A stretch of DNA of 64,000 nt, from contig NZ_CP013747.1 in NCBI RefSeq assembly GCF_001484605.1, positions 4,650,001 to 4,714,000 of the forward strand. The letters run 5' to 3'. A program made the translations under genes and the position numbers. Of the stretch, positions 24,110 through 33,152 are shown piece by piece. How positions within the stretch are numbered: the first letter of the stretch is position 1; each line of letters begins with the position of its first letter. This stretch comes from Pseudarthrobacter sulfonivorans. Lineage in GTDB: Bacteria > Actinomycetota > Actinomycetes > Actinomycetales > Micrococcaceae. The notes below the pieces were generated by a model. That model saw nothing but the letters and a program-made list of their open reading frames with translations. It did not search any database and was not told the origin of the DNA.

Positions 24110-25117
24110 ATGTCTGGAGCCAACTGCAGCCTGGTCCTGGGTGCACTGCTGATCGCTGCCCGCAGTCTTCGCCTGCCCCGGCTTCCCGCGGCAGGACTGG
24201 CGCTGACCGGCCTGGCAATGTTTGTGGTGCTTGTGGGCCCGGATGCCAGCGTCCTGCGCGCCGCGCTGATGGGTTCAATCGCAGTGGCATCGCTGGCAGG
24301 GGGCCGGATGGGCCGCGGACTCAGTTTCCTCTGCCTCGCGGTGATGGGCCTGCTCCTGATCGACCCCGGCCTCGGTACCAGCTTTGGGTTCCTCTTGTCG
24401 GCACTCGCGACCCTGGGCATCATCGTCCTGGGCCGACGGATGATTGACTGGACCCCGGCAGTGATTCCACGCTGGGCAGCCGCCGCCTGGGCCGTCCCGC
24501 TCTCCGCGCAGTTGCTGTGCGGCCCGGTGGTTGTGCTCCTGCAGCCCCAGTTTTCCACGTACTCGCTGCTTGCAAACCTGATGGCAGCCCCGCTGGTAGC
24601 ACCGGTGACATTGCTGGGAACGGCTGCCGTCCCGCTGGTGGTTGCCGCGCCGTGGCTGGCCACCGTCCTGATCGCCGTGGCAGGCACTTTCAGCGCCGGA
24701 GTGGCAGGAACCGCACGGATCACGGCAGGATTGCCGGGGGCTGCGCTGCCCTGGCCCGAGGGCCCGTTCGGACTCCTGACCATGGTGCTGCTCTCCCTGC
24801 TGACCTTCGCCGGTGTGTGGCTGACCATCCGGCCGCGTCAGGTGTTGCCGCGGGTCCTGGCACTGCACGCCCGGACGGAATCGGTGTTGGACCTCCTGGA
24901 ACGGCACCTGGGGGCCACGTTGGTGTGGTCCGGCCCGGGCCAACGCGGCCTGAACCAACGCGGTCCGGGTCAACGTGGCCCCGGCTTGGTGGCGGCGGCC
25001 CACCGTGGCAGGCTTAGACACTGCACCAGAATTTCCGGGAGGAATCCACCATGGCCGCAGCCCAGACCACACGACCCAGGACTCCGGTGTCCAACACGGC
25101 CACCTGGCGGGACGTGA
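24110..25117 (+). pseudogene. comEC: 5'-truncated second copy of comEC
   Basis: An open frame of 335 codons equivalent to comEC from residue ~338 to the end. It has lost the N-terminal membrane helices, OB-like region and the HLTAV part of the HLTAVSGANC motif, so it cannot form the channel. A chance ATG gives MSGANC with no good ribosome site. The frame is fully open and its differences from the other copy are mostly synonymous, so it was under selection until recently, elsewhere or before the event. Its tail has an extra GLNQRGPGQRGPG-like repeat. It overlaps the holA start by 67 bases. Confidence 0.92.
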
Positions 25118-25208
25118 CGCCTGCCGAAATCGTCCTGGTGGGCGGACCGGAGGAATACCTCGGCATCCGTGCCATGGACCATGTCCGCGCCCAGGTGCGG
25201 ACGGCGTT
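24119..25208 (+). repeat. right copy of the 1.09 kb comEC-holA direct duplication
   Basis: Partner of 2685-3759, about 3% divergent. It begins abruptly inside comEC; left of the breakpoint the sequence is unrelated to comEC. Protein-level likeness may reach three codons further left (SGAN encoded by different codons), probably by chance. It continues without a break into intact holA. Confidence 0.95.
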
Positions 25209-26067
25209 TCCCGATGTGGAAGTCAGCCGCCTCATGGCCGGAACGTACGAAGCCGGGACCCTCGCCATGCAAGTCAGCCCCTCACTCTTCGGTGAGCGCA
25301 AACTGATCGAAGTCGAAGGCGTTGAAGGCATGAACGATGCCTTCCTGGCCGACGCACTGACCTATCTGGCCCGCCCGGAGCCGGATGCGGTGCTCGTCCT
25401 GCGCCACGCCGGGGGAGTCCGCGGCAAGAAGCTCCTCGATGCCGTCAAGGCCGGCGGTTGGCCGGTAGTTGACTGCCAGCCCCTGAAGAAGGATGCGGAT
25501 AAGGCCACTTTCGTGGCAACGGAATTCAGGGCCGCCGGACGCAAGATCAGCTCGGACGCAGTGCAGACGCTGGTTAATGCCGTCGGCGCCAACCTTTCGG
25601 AGCTCGCGGCGGCGTGCAGCCAGCTGATCGCGGATGCCACGGGAGCAGTGACCCCGGAGTTGGTGGACCGCTACTACGGTGGCCGGATTGAGGCCACGGC
25701 ATTCAAAGTCGCGGACGCTGCCATGGCCGGAAACGGTCCAGTGGCGCTGTCCACCCTTCGCCACGCGCTGGCCACCGGGGCTGACCCGGTTCCGCTGGTT
25801 GCGGCGCTGGCAGCCAAGCTGCGGACGGTGGCCAAAGTTGCCGGCGCCCAGGGATCCCCGGCGCAGATCGCCCGGGAACTGGGCATGCAGCCCTGGCTCG
25901 TGGAGCAGGCCCAGCGCGATGTGCGCCGCTGGACCCCGGAGGGCCTGGTCCGCTCCATCCAGGCCACCGCCGAGGCCGATGCCCAGGTCAAAGGCCTTTC
26001 GCGTGATCCCGTCTATGCCGTTGAACATGCGGTGACCGTCATCGCAACCTCTGTGCGCGGGCACTGA
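25051..26067 (+). CDS. holA: DNA polymerase III delta subunit
   Basis: HolA is the clamp-loader wrench that opens the beta clamp. The 338-residue product is full length: domain I from about 20 (PAEIVLVGGPEEYLGIRAMD), a beta-clamp contact region near QVSPSLFGERKLIEVEGVEG, the KKLLDAVKAGGWPVVDCQ strand, and domain III helices to RDPVYAVEHAVTVIA. The ATG follows gggagga. This is the only complete holA in the window and must be essential. The island has removed it from the comEA-comEC promoter, so it now relies on whatever transcription enters through the truncated comEC. Confidence 0.95.
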   Translation: MAAAQTTRPRTPVSNTATWRDVTPAEIVLVGGPEEYLGIRAMDHVRAQVRTAFPDVEVSRLMAGTYEAGTLAMQVSPSLFGERKLIEVEGVEGMNDAFLADALTYLARPEPDAVLVLRHAGGVRGKKLLDAVKAGGWPVVDCQPLKKDADKATFVATEFRAAGRKISSDAVQTLVNAVGANLSELAAACSQLIADATGAVTPELVDRYYGGRIEATAFKVADAAMAGNGPVALSTLRHALATGADPVPLVAALAAKLRTVAKVAGAQGSPAQIARELGMQPWLVEQAQRDVRRWTPEGLVRSIQATAEADAQVKGLSRDPVYAVEHAVTVIATSVRGH

Positions 26068-26130
26068 CGTCAGCTGATCGCGGCTGCGGTAGGTGGCTCT
26101 GGCGCAGAGACGCTGGCGGCTTAAAGATGT

Positions 26131-26159
26131 GTGGCCGGCACCCATCGGATGCCGGCCAC
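26131..26159. terminator. bidirectional hairpin between holA and rpsT
   Basis: gtggccggca (26131-26140) pairs with tgccggccac (26150-26159) across a 9-base loop. It lies between converging holA and rpsT and is flanked by only short T/A runs, so it can serve both genes. Confidence 0.7.
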
Positions 26160-26187
26160 AATCATCAGTTCAGGTGAACTGGAAACC

Positions 26188-26448
26188 TTACAGCGCGTTG
26201 ACCTTCTTGGAGATGGCCGACTTGCGGTTTGCTGCGTTGTTCTTGTGCAGAACACCCTTGCTGACAGCCTTGTCCAGCTTGCGGCCGGCAACAAGCAGGG
26301 CAGCGGCAGCTGCATCCTTGTCGGTGGACTCAACGGCGGTGTTGACGGCGCGGATGGCCGTCTTCAGCTCAGACTTGACTGCGTTGTTGCGCAGGCGAGC
26401 CTTCTCGTTGGTAAGGATGCGCTTCTTCTGGGACTTGATATTAGCCAC
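26188..26448 (-). CDS. rpsT: 30S ribosomal protein S20
   Basis: S20 binds 16S rRNA in the body of the small subunit. The 86-residue product is the normal length and highly basic: [20 protein letters not shown], the [20 protein letters not shown] helix and the C-terminal [20 protein letters not shown], all family signatures. Three long helices are expected. It is a single-gene unit convergent with holA. Confidence 0.98.
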   Translation of the reverse strand: MANIKSQKKRILTNEKARLRNNAVKSELKTAIRAVNTAVESTDKDAAAAALLVAGRKLDKAVSKGVLHKNNAANRKSAISKKVNAL

Positions 26449-26616
26449 GTGTGAACTCTCTTTTTAATGCGGAAATGGTCTAGAGGGCTTTCAGATTGGC
26501 CATTGACTGAGCGGCGTGGGGATACCTATGGCGGCCAACCATCAGTGGCCGTCGACCTGCACGGACACACAGCTATACAGAATAGCAGACCCCCCGGAAG
26601 CTGGCCATTTGGCGGG

Positions 26617-27165
26617 CTATTTCCAGCCGTGTCGGCGCCGTATGCCTGCAGCCACCAGATCGAAGCGTTTCCGGTCCAGAACTGCACCTTCGCGCCGGAT
26701 GGCGTCCGGGCTGATCTGCAGGATCCGTCCAAGGTTCGCCTCGCTGGGCCGCTGCTGGCGGTCCCAACTGCCAGTTCCGATGTCCACGTAGTCTCCGGAT
26801 CCGTTGCCGGCATGGTCATGGTCCCTGCTGGTGAGCATTACCCCCAGCAGGTACTGTCCGCTCTTGCCCACCAGTAGAACCGGACGGTCTTTGCCCCGGG
26901 TGTGGTCCTCCTCATACGGCACCCAGGTCCACACAATCTCGCCGGGGTCGGGACTGCCTTCGGGCTGCGGGGCGTACCGGATGGACGCCGCGCCGGCAAA
27001 GTCGCCAGGATAGACGCCGTGCGGGGCCGGCTTCACCGGCGCCGCCTGGCGGGCCGGTGCAGGCGTGTGCGGTCCGGCAGATCGGGTTGCCCCGGTACGG
27101 AACTTCTGCAGGACCCTGACGGACGTCCGGACAGCGTTGGCCAAGGAGCGGAGGTTGATAGGCAT
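26617..27165 (-). CDS. PemK/MazF-like protein
   Basis: A 182-residue protein with a long basic/Pro-rich N-terminus (1-65) and a PemK/MazF fold from about 75: PGEIVWTWVPYEEDHTRGKD, RPVLLVGKSGQYLLGVMLTS and DYVDIGTGSWDRQQRPSEANL. Toxins of this fold cleave mRNA, with the conserved Arg-Pro-x-L-V at the dimer strand. No antitoxin gene is adjacent, and the gene sits in a fixed housekeeping neighbourhood between rpsT and lepA, so a stand-alone role rather than an addiction module is likely. Confidence 0.8.
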   Translation of the reverse strand: MPINLRSLANAVRTSVRVLQKFRTGATRSAGPHTPAPARQAAPVKPAPHGVYPGDFAGAASIRYAPQPEGSPDPGEIVWTWVPYEEDHTRGKDRPVLLVGKSGQYLLGVMLTSRDHDHAGNGSGDYVDIGTGSWDRQQRPSEANLGRILQISPDAIRREGAVLDRKRFDLVAAGIRRRHGWK

Positions 27166-27327
27166 GGGCCAAGACTATCGCCGGGCCACCGTGCCGGGTT
27201 TGACCTGAATGCAATACGATGCGTCCGGACGTGGGAGACTGGAGGTTCCTAATGTGCGGTCCAGCCGCAGGGTGCCTTCGGTGCGTCCTGGCGGGGGTCG
27301 CACGAATGTCAACAGTAAGGACCCTGC

Positions 27328-29181
27328 GTGTCTCCCATGGCCCGCACCGCCCCGGTGCCCGCCGCGACTGATCCGGCCATCATTCGGAATTTCTGCATCA
27401 TCGCGCACATTGACCACGGTAAATCCACCCTGGCTGACCGCATGCTGCAGTTCACCGGGGTGGTTAAGTCCCGCGATATGAAGGCCCAGTACCTGGATCG
27501 CATGGACATTGAGCGCGAACGCGGTATCACCATTAAGTCCCAGGCGGTCCGCATGCCCTGGGAACTCGACGGGACCAGCTACGCGCTGAACATGATCGAC
27601 ACCCCCGGCCACGTGGACTTCACCTACGAAGTGTCCCGTTCGCTGGCCGCCTGCGAAGGCGCAGTGTTGCTCGTTGACGCGGCGCAGGGCATTGAGGCCC
27701 AGACCCTTGCGAACCTGTACCTGGCGATGGAAAACAACCTCACCATCATCCCGGTACTGAACAAGATCGACCTCCCGGCAGCCCAGCCTGAGAAGTACGC
27801 GGCCGAACTGGCCAGCCTGATCGGCGGCGACCCCGACGACGTGCTCCGCGTCTCCGGCAAGACCGGCATAGGCGTCGAGGTCCTGCTGGACAAGATCGTC
27901 CGCGATCTGCCGGCCCCCGTGGGGGACCCGAACGCCCCCGCGCGCGCCATGATCTTCGACTCGGTCTACGACACGTACCGCGGTGTGGTTACCTACGTCC
28001 GTGTGGTTGACGGCATGCTCCACCCGCGTGAACGCATCCAGATGATGTCCACCCGGGCCACCCACGAACTCCTCGAGATCGGGGTGAGCTCCCCGGAGCC
28101 CACCCCCTCCAAGGGTCTCGGCGTTGGCGAAGTGGGCTACCTCATCACCGGTGTGAAGGACGTCCGCCTGTCCAAGGTCGGCGACACCGTCACCAACCTC
28201 GCCAAGCCTGCCACGGCCTCCCTTCCCGGCTATGCCGATGCCAAGCCGATGGTCTTCTCCGGCCTGTACCCGCTGGACGGCACGGACTACCCGGTGCTCC
28301 GCGATGCGCTGGAGAAGCTCATGCTCAACGACGCCGCACTGGTGTACGAGCCCGAAACGTCGGCCGCGCTCGGCTTCGGCTTCCGCGTCGGCTTCCTCGG
28401 CCTGCTCCACCTGGAAATCACCAGGGAGCGGCTCGAACGCGAATACAATCTCGACCTGATCTCCACCGCCCCCAATGTGGAGTATGAAGTGACGCTGGAG
28501 GACAAGAAGGTGGTCCATGTGACCAACCCCAGCGAATACCCTTCCGGCAAGATCGCAGAGGTCCGCGAGCCGATGGTGGCTGCCACCATCCTGGCGCCGA
28601 ATGAGTTCGTGGGCGCCATCATGGAGCTCTGCCAGAGCCGCCGCGGTGTTATAGGCGGCATGGACTACCTGTCCGAGGACAGGGTCGAAATCCGCTACCG
28701 GCTGCCACTCGCTGAGATCGTGTTCGATTTCTTTGACATCCTCAAATCCAAGACCCGGGGCTACGGCTCGCTGGACTGGAAAGCCGACGGCGAGCAGGTG
28801 GCCGACCTGGTCAAGGTGGATATCATGCTCCAGGGCGAACAGGTGGATGCCTTCTCCGCCATCACGCACCGCGAGAAGGCCTATGCCTACGGTGTAATGA
28901 TGACCGGCAAACTGCGCGAGCTCATTCCCCGCCAGCAGTTCGAAGTGCCCATCCAGGCTGCCATCGGCTCCAGGATCATCGCCCGGGAAAGCATCCGCGC
29001 CATCCGCAAGGATGTTCTCGCCAAGTGCTACGGCGGCGACATTTCCCGGAAGCGCAAACTGCTGGAGAAGCAGAAGGAAGGCAAAAAGCGCATGAAGATG
29101 GTGGGCCGCGTTGAGGTCCCCCAGGAAGCCTTCATCGCTGCGCTGACCACCGACGAGTCCAAGGACAAGGCCAAGAAGTAG
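27328..29181 (+). CDS. lepA: elongation factor 4 (LepA)
   Basis: LepA is a ribosome-associated GTPase that back-translocates or remodels stalled ribosomes. The 617-residue product has the G-domain ([13 protein letters not shown], switch [29 protein letters not shown]), domain II, the EF-G-like III and V domains and the LepA-specific C-terminus ([20 protein letters not shown] and [20 protein letters not shown]). The GTG at 27328 follows aagga; an ATG three codons later is an alternative. hemW follows in the same direction. Confidence 0.98.
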   Translation: MSPMARTAPVPAATDPAIIRNFCIIAHIDHGKSTLADRMLQFTGVVKSRDMKAQYLDRMDIERERGITIKSQAVRMPWELDGTSYALNMIDTPGHVDFTYEVSRSLAACEGAVLLVDAAQGIEAQTLANLYLAMENNLTIIPVLNKIDLPAAQPEKYAAELASLIGGDPDDVLRVSGKTGIGVEVLLDKIVRDLPAPVGDPNAPARAMIFDSVYDTYRGVVTYVRVVDGMLHPRERIQMMSTRATHELLEIGVSSPEPTPSKGLGVGEVGYLITGVKDVRLSKVGDTVTNLAKPATASLPGYADAKPMVFSGLYPLDGTDYPVLRDALEKLMLNDAALVYEPETSAALGFGFRVGFLGLLHLEITRERLEREYNLDLISTAPNVEYEVTLEDKKVVHVTNPSEYPSGKIAEVREPMVAATILAPNEFVGAIMELCQSRRGVIGGMDYLSEDRVEIRYRLPLAEIVFDFFDILKSKTRGYGSLDWKADGEQVADLVKVDIMLQGEQVDAFSAITHREKAYAYGVMMTGKLRELIPRQQFEVPIQAAIGSRIIARESIRAIRKDVLAKCYGGDISRKRKLLEKQKEGKKRMKMVGRVEVPQEAFIAALTTDESKDKAKK

Positions 29182-29217
29182 TGATGACTGTGGCCGGCAA
29201 CACCGGACGCCCCCGCA

Positions 29218-30447
29218 ATGCCTAGCATTCTTCCGCTCGGCGACCCCGCGCCGTCGGACGGTCTGCTGCCCGCCCAGGCAGTGGCCGGTGCGGCGGACCG
29301 GGCCTTCGGGCTGTACGTGCACATCCCGTTCTGCGCTGTTCGTTGCGGATACTGCGACTTCAACACCTACACGGCCACCGAGCTGGGCGGCGGAGCGTCA
29401 CAGGACGCCTACGCCACCACGGCCGTGTCCGAAGTCGACTTTGCCGCCACAGTCCTGCGGAACTCGGGTCTCCCGGACCGGCCGCTGAGCACAGTCTTCT
29501 TCGGCGGCGGCACTCCCACGCTGCTCCCGGCGGAAGACCTCGCGCGGATCCTGACGGCCGCCGTCGGGCACTGGGGCCTGGAACCCGGCGCCGAAGTGAC
29601 CACCGAAGCAAACCCGGACTCGGTCACCCCGGCATCCCTTCAGGTCCTGGCCGATGCCGGCTTCACCCGGGTTTCCTTTGGTATGCAGTCTGCCGTTCCC
29701 CATGTCCTGAAGGTCCTGGATCGCACGCACACGCCCAGCCGCGTGCCGCAGGTGGTGCAGTGGGCGCGCGATGCCGGACTGGCCGTGAGCCTGGACCTGA
29801 TCTACGGGACACCGGGGGAGTCCCTGGAGGACTGGCGGTTCTCCCTGGAGACGGCCCTCTCCTACCAGCCTGACCACATCAGTGCCTACGCGCTGATCGT
29901 GGAAGACGGCACCAAGCTGGCAGCCCAGATCCGCCGTGGTGAAGTCCCGGGAATCGACGACGACGACCACGCCGACAAATACGAACTCGCCGACCAGCTG
30001 ATCGGCGCTGCAGGCCTCAGCTGGTACGAGGTCAGCAACTGGTCCCGGACGCCGGAGCAGGCATGCCGGCACAACCTCGCGTACTGGCGCGGGGACGACT
30101 GGTGGGGCATCGGGCCTGGTGCACATTCACACGTGGGCGGGGTGCGGTGGTGGAACGTCAAGCACCCCACGGCCTACGCCGGACGGCTCGCTCAGGGCCT
30201 GTCACCGGCGGCCGGGCGGGAAACGCTCGACGCCGAAACCCGCGACGTGGAGCGCGTGATGCTTGAGGCCCGGCTCGTGTCGGGACTGGCCACGTCAACG
30301 CTGGGCGACCACGGCCGTCACGCCGTGGCCGGGCTCATTGCCGACGGCCTGGTGGAGCCGCCGGCTGCGTTCCACGGCACGCTGGTATTGACCCTGAAGG
30401 GCCGCCTGCTGGCCGACGCCGTGGTCCGCAGGATCCTGCCGGACTGA
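29218..30447 (+). CDS. hemW: radical SAM heme chaperone HemW
   Basis: HemW (long mis-annotated as oxygen-independent coproporphyrinogen oxidase) delivers heme to membrane proteins. The 409-residue product has the radical-SAM C-x3-C-x2-C motif (CAVRCGYCDF, Cys about 40-47), SAM-binding FFGGGTPTLL and the HemN-like C-terminal part with RHNLAYWRGDDWWGIGPGAH. The extra Cys typical of HemN and absent from HemW is missing after the motif (YCDF), supporting HemW. It lies 36 bases after lepA, probably in one operon, and could serve the cytochromes encoded at 53-61 kb. Confidence 0.92.
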   Translation: MPSILPLGDPAPSDGLLPAQAVAGAADRAFGLYVHIPFCAVRCGYCDFNTYTATELGGGASQDAYATTAVSEVDFAATVLRNSGLPDRPLSTVFFGGGTPTLLPAEDLARILTAAVGHWGLEPGAEVTTEANPDSVTPASLQVLADAGFTRVSFGMQSAVPHVLKVLDRTHTPSRVPQVVQWARDAGLAVSLDLIYGTPGESLEDWRFSLETALSYQPDHISAYALIVEDGTKLAAQIRRGEVPGIDDDDHADKYELADQLIGAAGLSWYEVSNWSRTPEQACRHNLAYWRGDDWWGIGPGAHSHVGGVRWWNVKHPTAYAGRLAQGLSPAAGRETLDAETRDVERVMLEARLVSGLATSTLGDHGRHAVAGLIADGLVEPPAAFHGTLVLTLKGRLLADAVVRRILPD

Positions 30448-30517
30448 ACCGCGGGTGCTGGGCCCACGCCCGCAGGGTTCCCTGGCCGAGCTTGCGAGGT
30501 TAGGGCGCGGGTGGGGA

Positions 30518-30937
30518 CTACTTGATCCAGCGCAGATTGTACTGGTAACGGTGGGGCTGGCCCTTGTTGACATGGATGCCTGCGGCCACGGAGAAGCAGG
30601 TCAGGGCAATCCAGATCAGGGTGGCGATGACGGCGAAGACATTTCCCACCACCGGAATGAACACCAGGAGATTGGCCACCAGCGCCGCAATGGTGGGCGG
30701 CAGGCTGAAGTTCAGCGCTTCCTTGGATTCCTGGGCGGTAAACGGCCCGCGCTCACGGAAAATCAGGTAGATCAGCAGTGACGGAACACAGCCGAGGATC
30801 CCGCCGAAGTGTGCCAGTGTGGCCCACTGGCGGTCTTCGCTGGCCGTCAGGGGCAGCGCATTAGCCGGAACGCCCTGGTACTCGGAACGGCCCTGGCCGC
30901 CGTGGTCGTCCCGGTGCTCGCGTGCGTTTTGTGCCAC
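30518..30937 (-). CDS. DUF4870 membrane protein
   Basis: A 139-residue protein. Residues 1-40 are hydrophilic; then come the DUF4870 core ASEDRQWATLAHFGGILG, a first membrane hairpin (CVPSLLIYLIFRERGPF, followed by the KEALNF helix) and two more helices (IAALVANLLVFIPVVGNVFA; IATLIWIALTCFSVAAGIHV). The GTG at 30937 follows gaagga. The family is of unknown function and is common in Gram-positives. It converges with hemW. Confidence 0.85.
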   Translation of the reverse strand: MAQNAREHRDDHGGQGRSEYQGVPANALPLTASEDRQWATLAHFGGILGCVPSLLIYLIFRERGPFTAQESKEALNFSLPPTIAALVANLLVFIPVVGNVFAVIATLIWIALTCFSVAAGIHVNKGQPHRYQYNLRWIK

Positions 30938-31065
30938 GGTTTTCTTCCTTCGAAAGTGCAATGGTGCTGGGTTGGAGAATGCCGGACTGAAGCAACTGCA
31001 GCCTCCGCAGTACCAAGAATACTGGTTCAGCCACCAAATGCTGCCGCCAGGAGCCGGATCCGGTG

Positions 31066-31914
31066 TCAGGGCACCGTCAGGAAGTCGATGACTTCCTCCA
31101 CTCTCCCGAGCAGCGATGCTTCCAGGTCCGCGTAGCTGCGGACAGCGCCTAGCAGCTTTTGCCAGCCAAGCCCGATGTCTTCCTTGGTGGAGTGCGGCCA
31201 GCCGAACGCCGCCAGGATTCCGGTCTTCCAGTCCTGCCCGCGGGGCACCACCGGCCATTCTTCGATGCCCAGCACAGCGGGCCGGATGGCCTGCCACACG
31301 TCAACGTAAGGGTGCCCGACTATCAGGACATTCCCCACCGCGCCGGGGGAGGCCATCACGGCAGCCGCGATGCGCCACTCCTTCGAGTCCGGCACCAGGT
31401 GGTCCACCAGGACCCCCAGCCGCCGCCCCGGACCGGGACCAAATGCGGCCACCGCCCCCGCCAGGTCATCAATGCCATGCAAAGGCTCGACGACGATGCC
31501 CTCTACGCGGAGATCGTCACCCCAGACTTTTTCCACGAGTTCGGCGTCGTGTTTTCCCTCCACCCAGATCCTGCTGGCTTTGGCCACCTGGGCACGCTGG
31601 CCGGCCACGCGGACTGAGCCGGACGCCGTTCGGCCGGCGACGACGGGGGCGGCCTGCCTGGGAGCCGGGGGAAGGAGCCGGATGGGCTGCCCCTCCAGGA
31701 GGAACCCGAAGCCCAGCCGGAAGGACCGGGACTTGCCGCGCCGGTCTTCGAGGGCCACTACATGCATGCCACCGGACTTCTCCACCCGGGTCACCGCTCC
31801 CACCCAGCCTGACTGGGCGTCTTCGAGAACCATGCCACGTTCCACGGGGACCTCAGGGAGTTCGCTTCTCACGGGCGCGGTGATCTCCTGCGGACCCCAG
31901 TTCTGGTACTGCAT
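31066..31914 (-). CDS. DUF3097 protein
   Basis: A 282-residue soluble protein of actinobacterial family DUF3097. Landmarks: GMVLEDAQSGWVGAVTRVEK and HVVALEDRRGKSRSFRLGFG in the N-terminal beta domain, then RIWVEGKHDAELVEKVWGDD, a TOPRIM-like E-G-K-x-D motif, and LVDHLVPDSKEWRIAA, the matching D-x-D-like strand. The TOPRIM-like pattern suggests a nucleic-acid role, unproven. I chose the ATG at 31914 (MQYQNWG); a longer frame to 31995 would run over the region next to CIRCE. Divergent from hrcA. Confidence 0.85.
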   Translation of the reverse strand: MQYQNWGPQEITAPVRSELPEVPVERGMVLEDAQSGWVGAVTRVEKSGGMHVVALEDRRGKSRSFRLGFGFLLEGQPIRLLPPAPRQAAPVVAGRTASGSVRVAGQRAQVAKASRIWVEGKHDAELVEKVWGDDLRVEGIVVEPLHGIDDLAGAVAAFGPGPGRRLGVLVDHLVPDSKEWRIAAAVMASPGAVGNVLIVGHPYVDVWQAIRPAVLGIEEWPVVPRGQDWKTGILAAFGWPHSTKEDIGLGWQKLLGAVRSYADLEASLLGRVEEVIDFLTVP

Positions 31915-32004
31915 GGATTGATTCCGCCTTGCCGCTAGATCCTGGCCCGGAATTTCGCCCGGAGCGGTACCAATGCTAACAACGGGGTGACTCATATTAG
32001 ACTG

Positions 32005-32031
32005 TTAGCACTTAGGCATGTCGAGTGCTAA
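32005..32031. promoter_or_regulatory. CIRCE operator upstream of hrcA
   Basis: TTAGCACTT, nine bases, GAGTGCTAA: this matches the CIRCE consensus TTAGCACTC-N9-GAGTGCTAA with one mismatch. It lies 31 bases before the hrcA ATG, so HrcA should repress its own operon with dnaJ and release it on heat shock. It may also affect the divergent DUF3097 gene. Confidence 0.95.
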
Positions 32032-32061
32032 CCCTGCAGTGACCACGGATGGAGGTGGAGT

Positions 32062-33075
32062 ATGAGCGAGCCGCGCAAACTCGAAGTACTGCGCGCCATC
32101 GTGGAGGACTATGTGCACTCCCGCGAGCCAGTAGGTTCAAAAGCGCTCGTGGAACGCCACCACCTCGGCGTGTCCAGTGCCACCATCCGCAACGACATGG
32201 CGGCCCTGGAAGACGACGGCCTGATCACGGCCCCGCACACCAGCGCCGGACGGATCCCCACAGACAAAGGCTATCGGCTGTTTGTGGACCAGATTTCAGC
32301 GGTAAAGCCGCTTTCCCACGCGGAACGGCGTGCAATCCAGTCGCTGCTGGAGGGCGCAGACGATCTGGACGACGTCCTGGACAGGACCGTCAGGATGCTG
32401 TCGCAGCTGACCAACCAGGTCGCGGTAGTGCAGTATCCGCATCTGAGCCGCGCCACCATCCGCCACATCGAATTCGTCCTGCTCGCGCCCCGGCAGGTCC
32501 TGGTGGTCCTCATCGCCACCACCGGCAAGGTCGAACAGCGCGTGATCGACGTCGGCCAGGACCTCGGCGACGACGCCATCGCCGCGTTGCGGACACACTT
32601 CCTCGGATCACTCGCGGGCATCTCGCTGAGCCGGCTGACCCCCTCGCTGCCGGGAGTCGTTTCGTCGGTCAGCCCGGGCCAGCGCGCGGCGGCCCAGGCC
32701 TTGGCCCACGGGCTGGAAACGCTCGCCCACAGCAGCCGCGAGGAACGCATGGTCATGGCCGGAACGGCGAACCTCGCCCGCTCCAATGTGGATTTTCCGC
32801 TCAGTATCGGACCGGTCTTGGAAGCGCTCGAGGAGCAGGTTGTCCTGCTGCGCCTCCTGAGCGACATGGCGCAGGATCCGAGGGGCGTGGCAGTCAGCAT
32901 CGGGCGTGAAAACCCGTACGACGGACTCGCGGAAGCCTCCGTGGTGGCCACGGGCTACGGACCAGACAGCACTGCCAAGATCGGTGTGCTCGGCCCCACC
33001 CGGATGGACTATCCCACCACGATGGCCGCCGTCAGGGCAGTAGCCCGTTACCTTTCAAGAATTCTGGGTCCGTAA
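32062..33075 (+). CDS. hrcA: heat-inducible repressor HrcA
   Basis: HrcA binds CIRCE and controls chaperone genes. The 337-residue product is the normal length, with an N-terminal winged helix ([20 protein letters not shown] then [15 protein letters not shown]), the [14 protein letters not shown] junction and a GAF-like core ending [26 protein letters not shown] element stands just upstream, and dnaJ follows after 77 bases, so the repressor and a chaperone are co-regulated. Confidence 0.97.
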   Translation: MSEPRKLEVLRAIVEDYVHSREPVGSKALVERHHLGVSSATIRNDMAALEDDGLITAPHTSAGRIPTDKGYRLFVDQISAVKPLSHAERRAIQSLLEGADDLDDVLDRTVRMLSQLTNQVAVVQYPHLSRATIRHIEFVLLAPRQVLVVLIATTGKVEQRVIDVGQDLGDDAIAALRTHFLGSLAGISLSRLTPSLPGVVSSVSPGQRAAAQALAHGLETLAHSSREERMVMAGTANLARSNVDFPLSIGPVLEALEEQVVLLRLLSDMAQDPRGVAVSIGRENPYDGLAEASVVATGYGPDSTAKIGVLGPTRMDYPTTMAAVRAVARYLSRILGP

Positions 33076-33152
33076 CAGCACCGCGGTCCAGGCACGAAGA
33101 GCAGTGCCGGCAGCCCGGCTGCCGGCAGTACAACAAGGAAGAGATACGAACT

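Larger units (their letters stand above)
3760..24118. mobile_element. ~20.4 kb genomic island inserted at the comEC-holA junction
   Basis: Bounded by the direct duplication 2685-3759 / 24119-25208. Left of it lie comEA and comEC, right of it holA and rpsT, which are neighbours in relatives (known gene order), so everything between is inserted. Gene debris is concentrated here and nearly absent from the rest of the window. It carries a small serine recombinase (22186-22770) and a probable TniB-like ATPase tail near the right edge, but no tRNA target, no integrase of the tyrosine type and no conjugation or phage genes. The duplication pattern is what single-crossover integration of a circle with a comEC'-holA' insert would leave; this mechanism is inference. 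Confidence 0.85.

Noticed and set aside
3760..24118. island as prophage or conjugative element
   Set aside because: No capsid, portal, terminase, relaxase or type IV secretion genes, and no tRNA or short att repeats at the edges.
24110..25117. second comEC as a functional short gene
   Set aside because: It lacks half the protein and has no ribosome site; the ATG arises from chance sequence at the breakpoint.
27175..29322. 715-codon minus-strand open frame
   Set aside because: Antisense shadow of lepA; His/Asp/Val-rich composition is typical of the complement of a high-GC gene.
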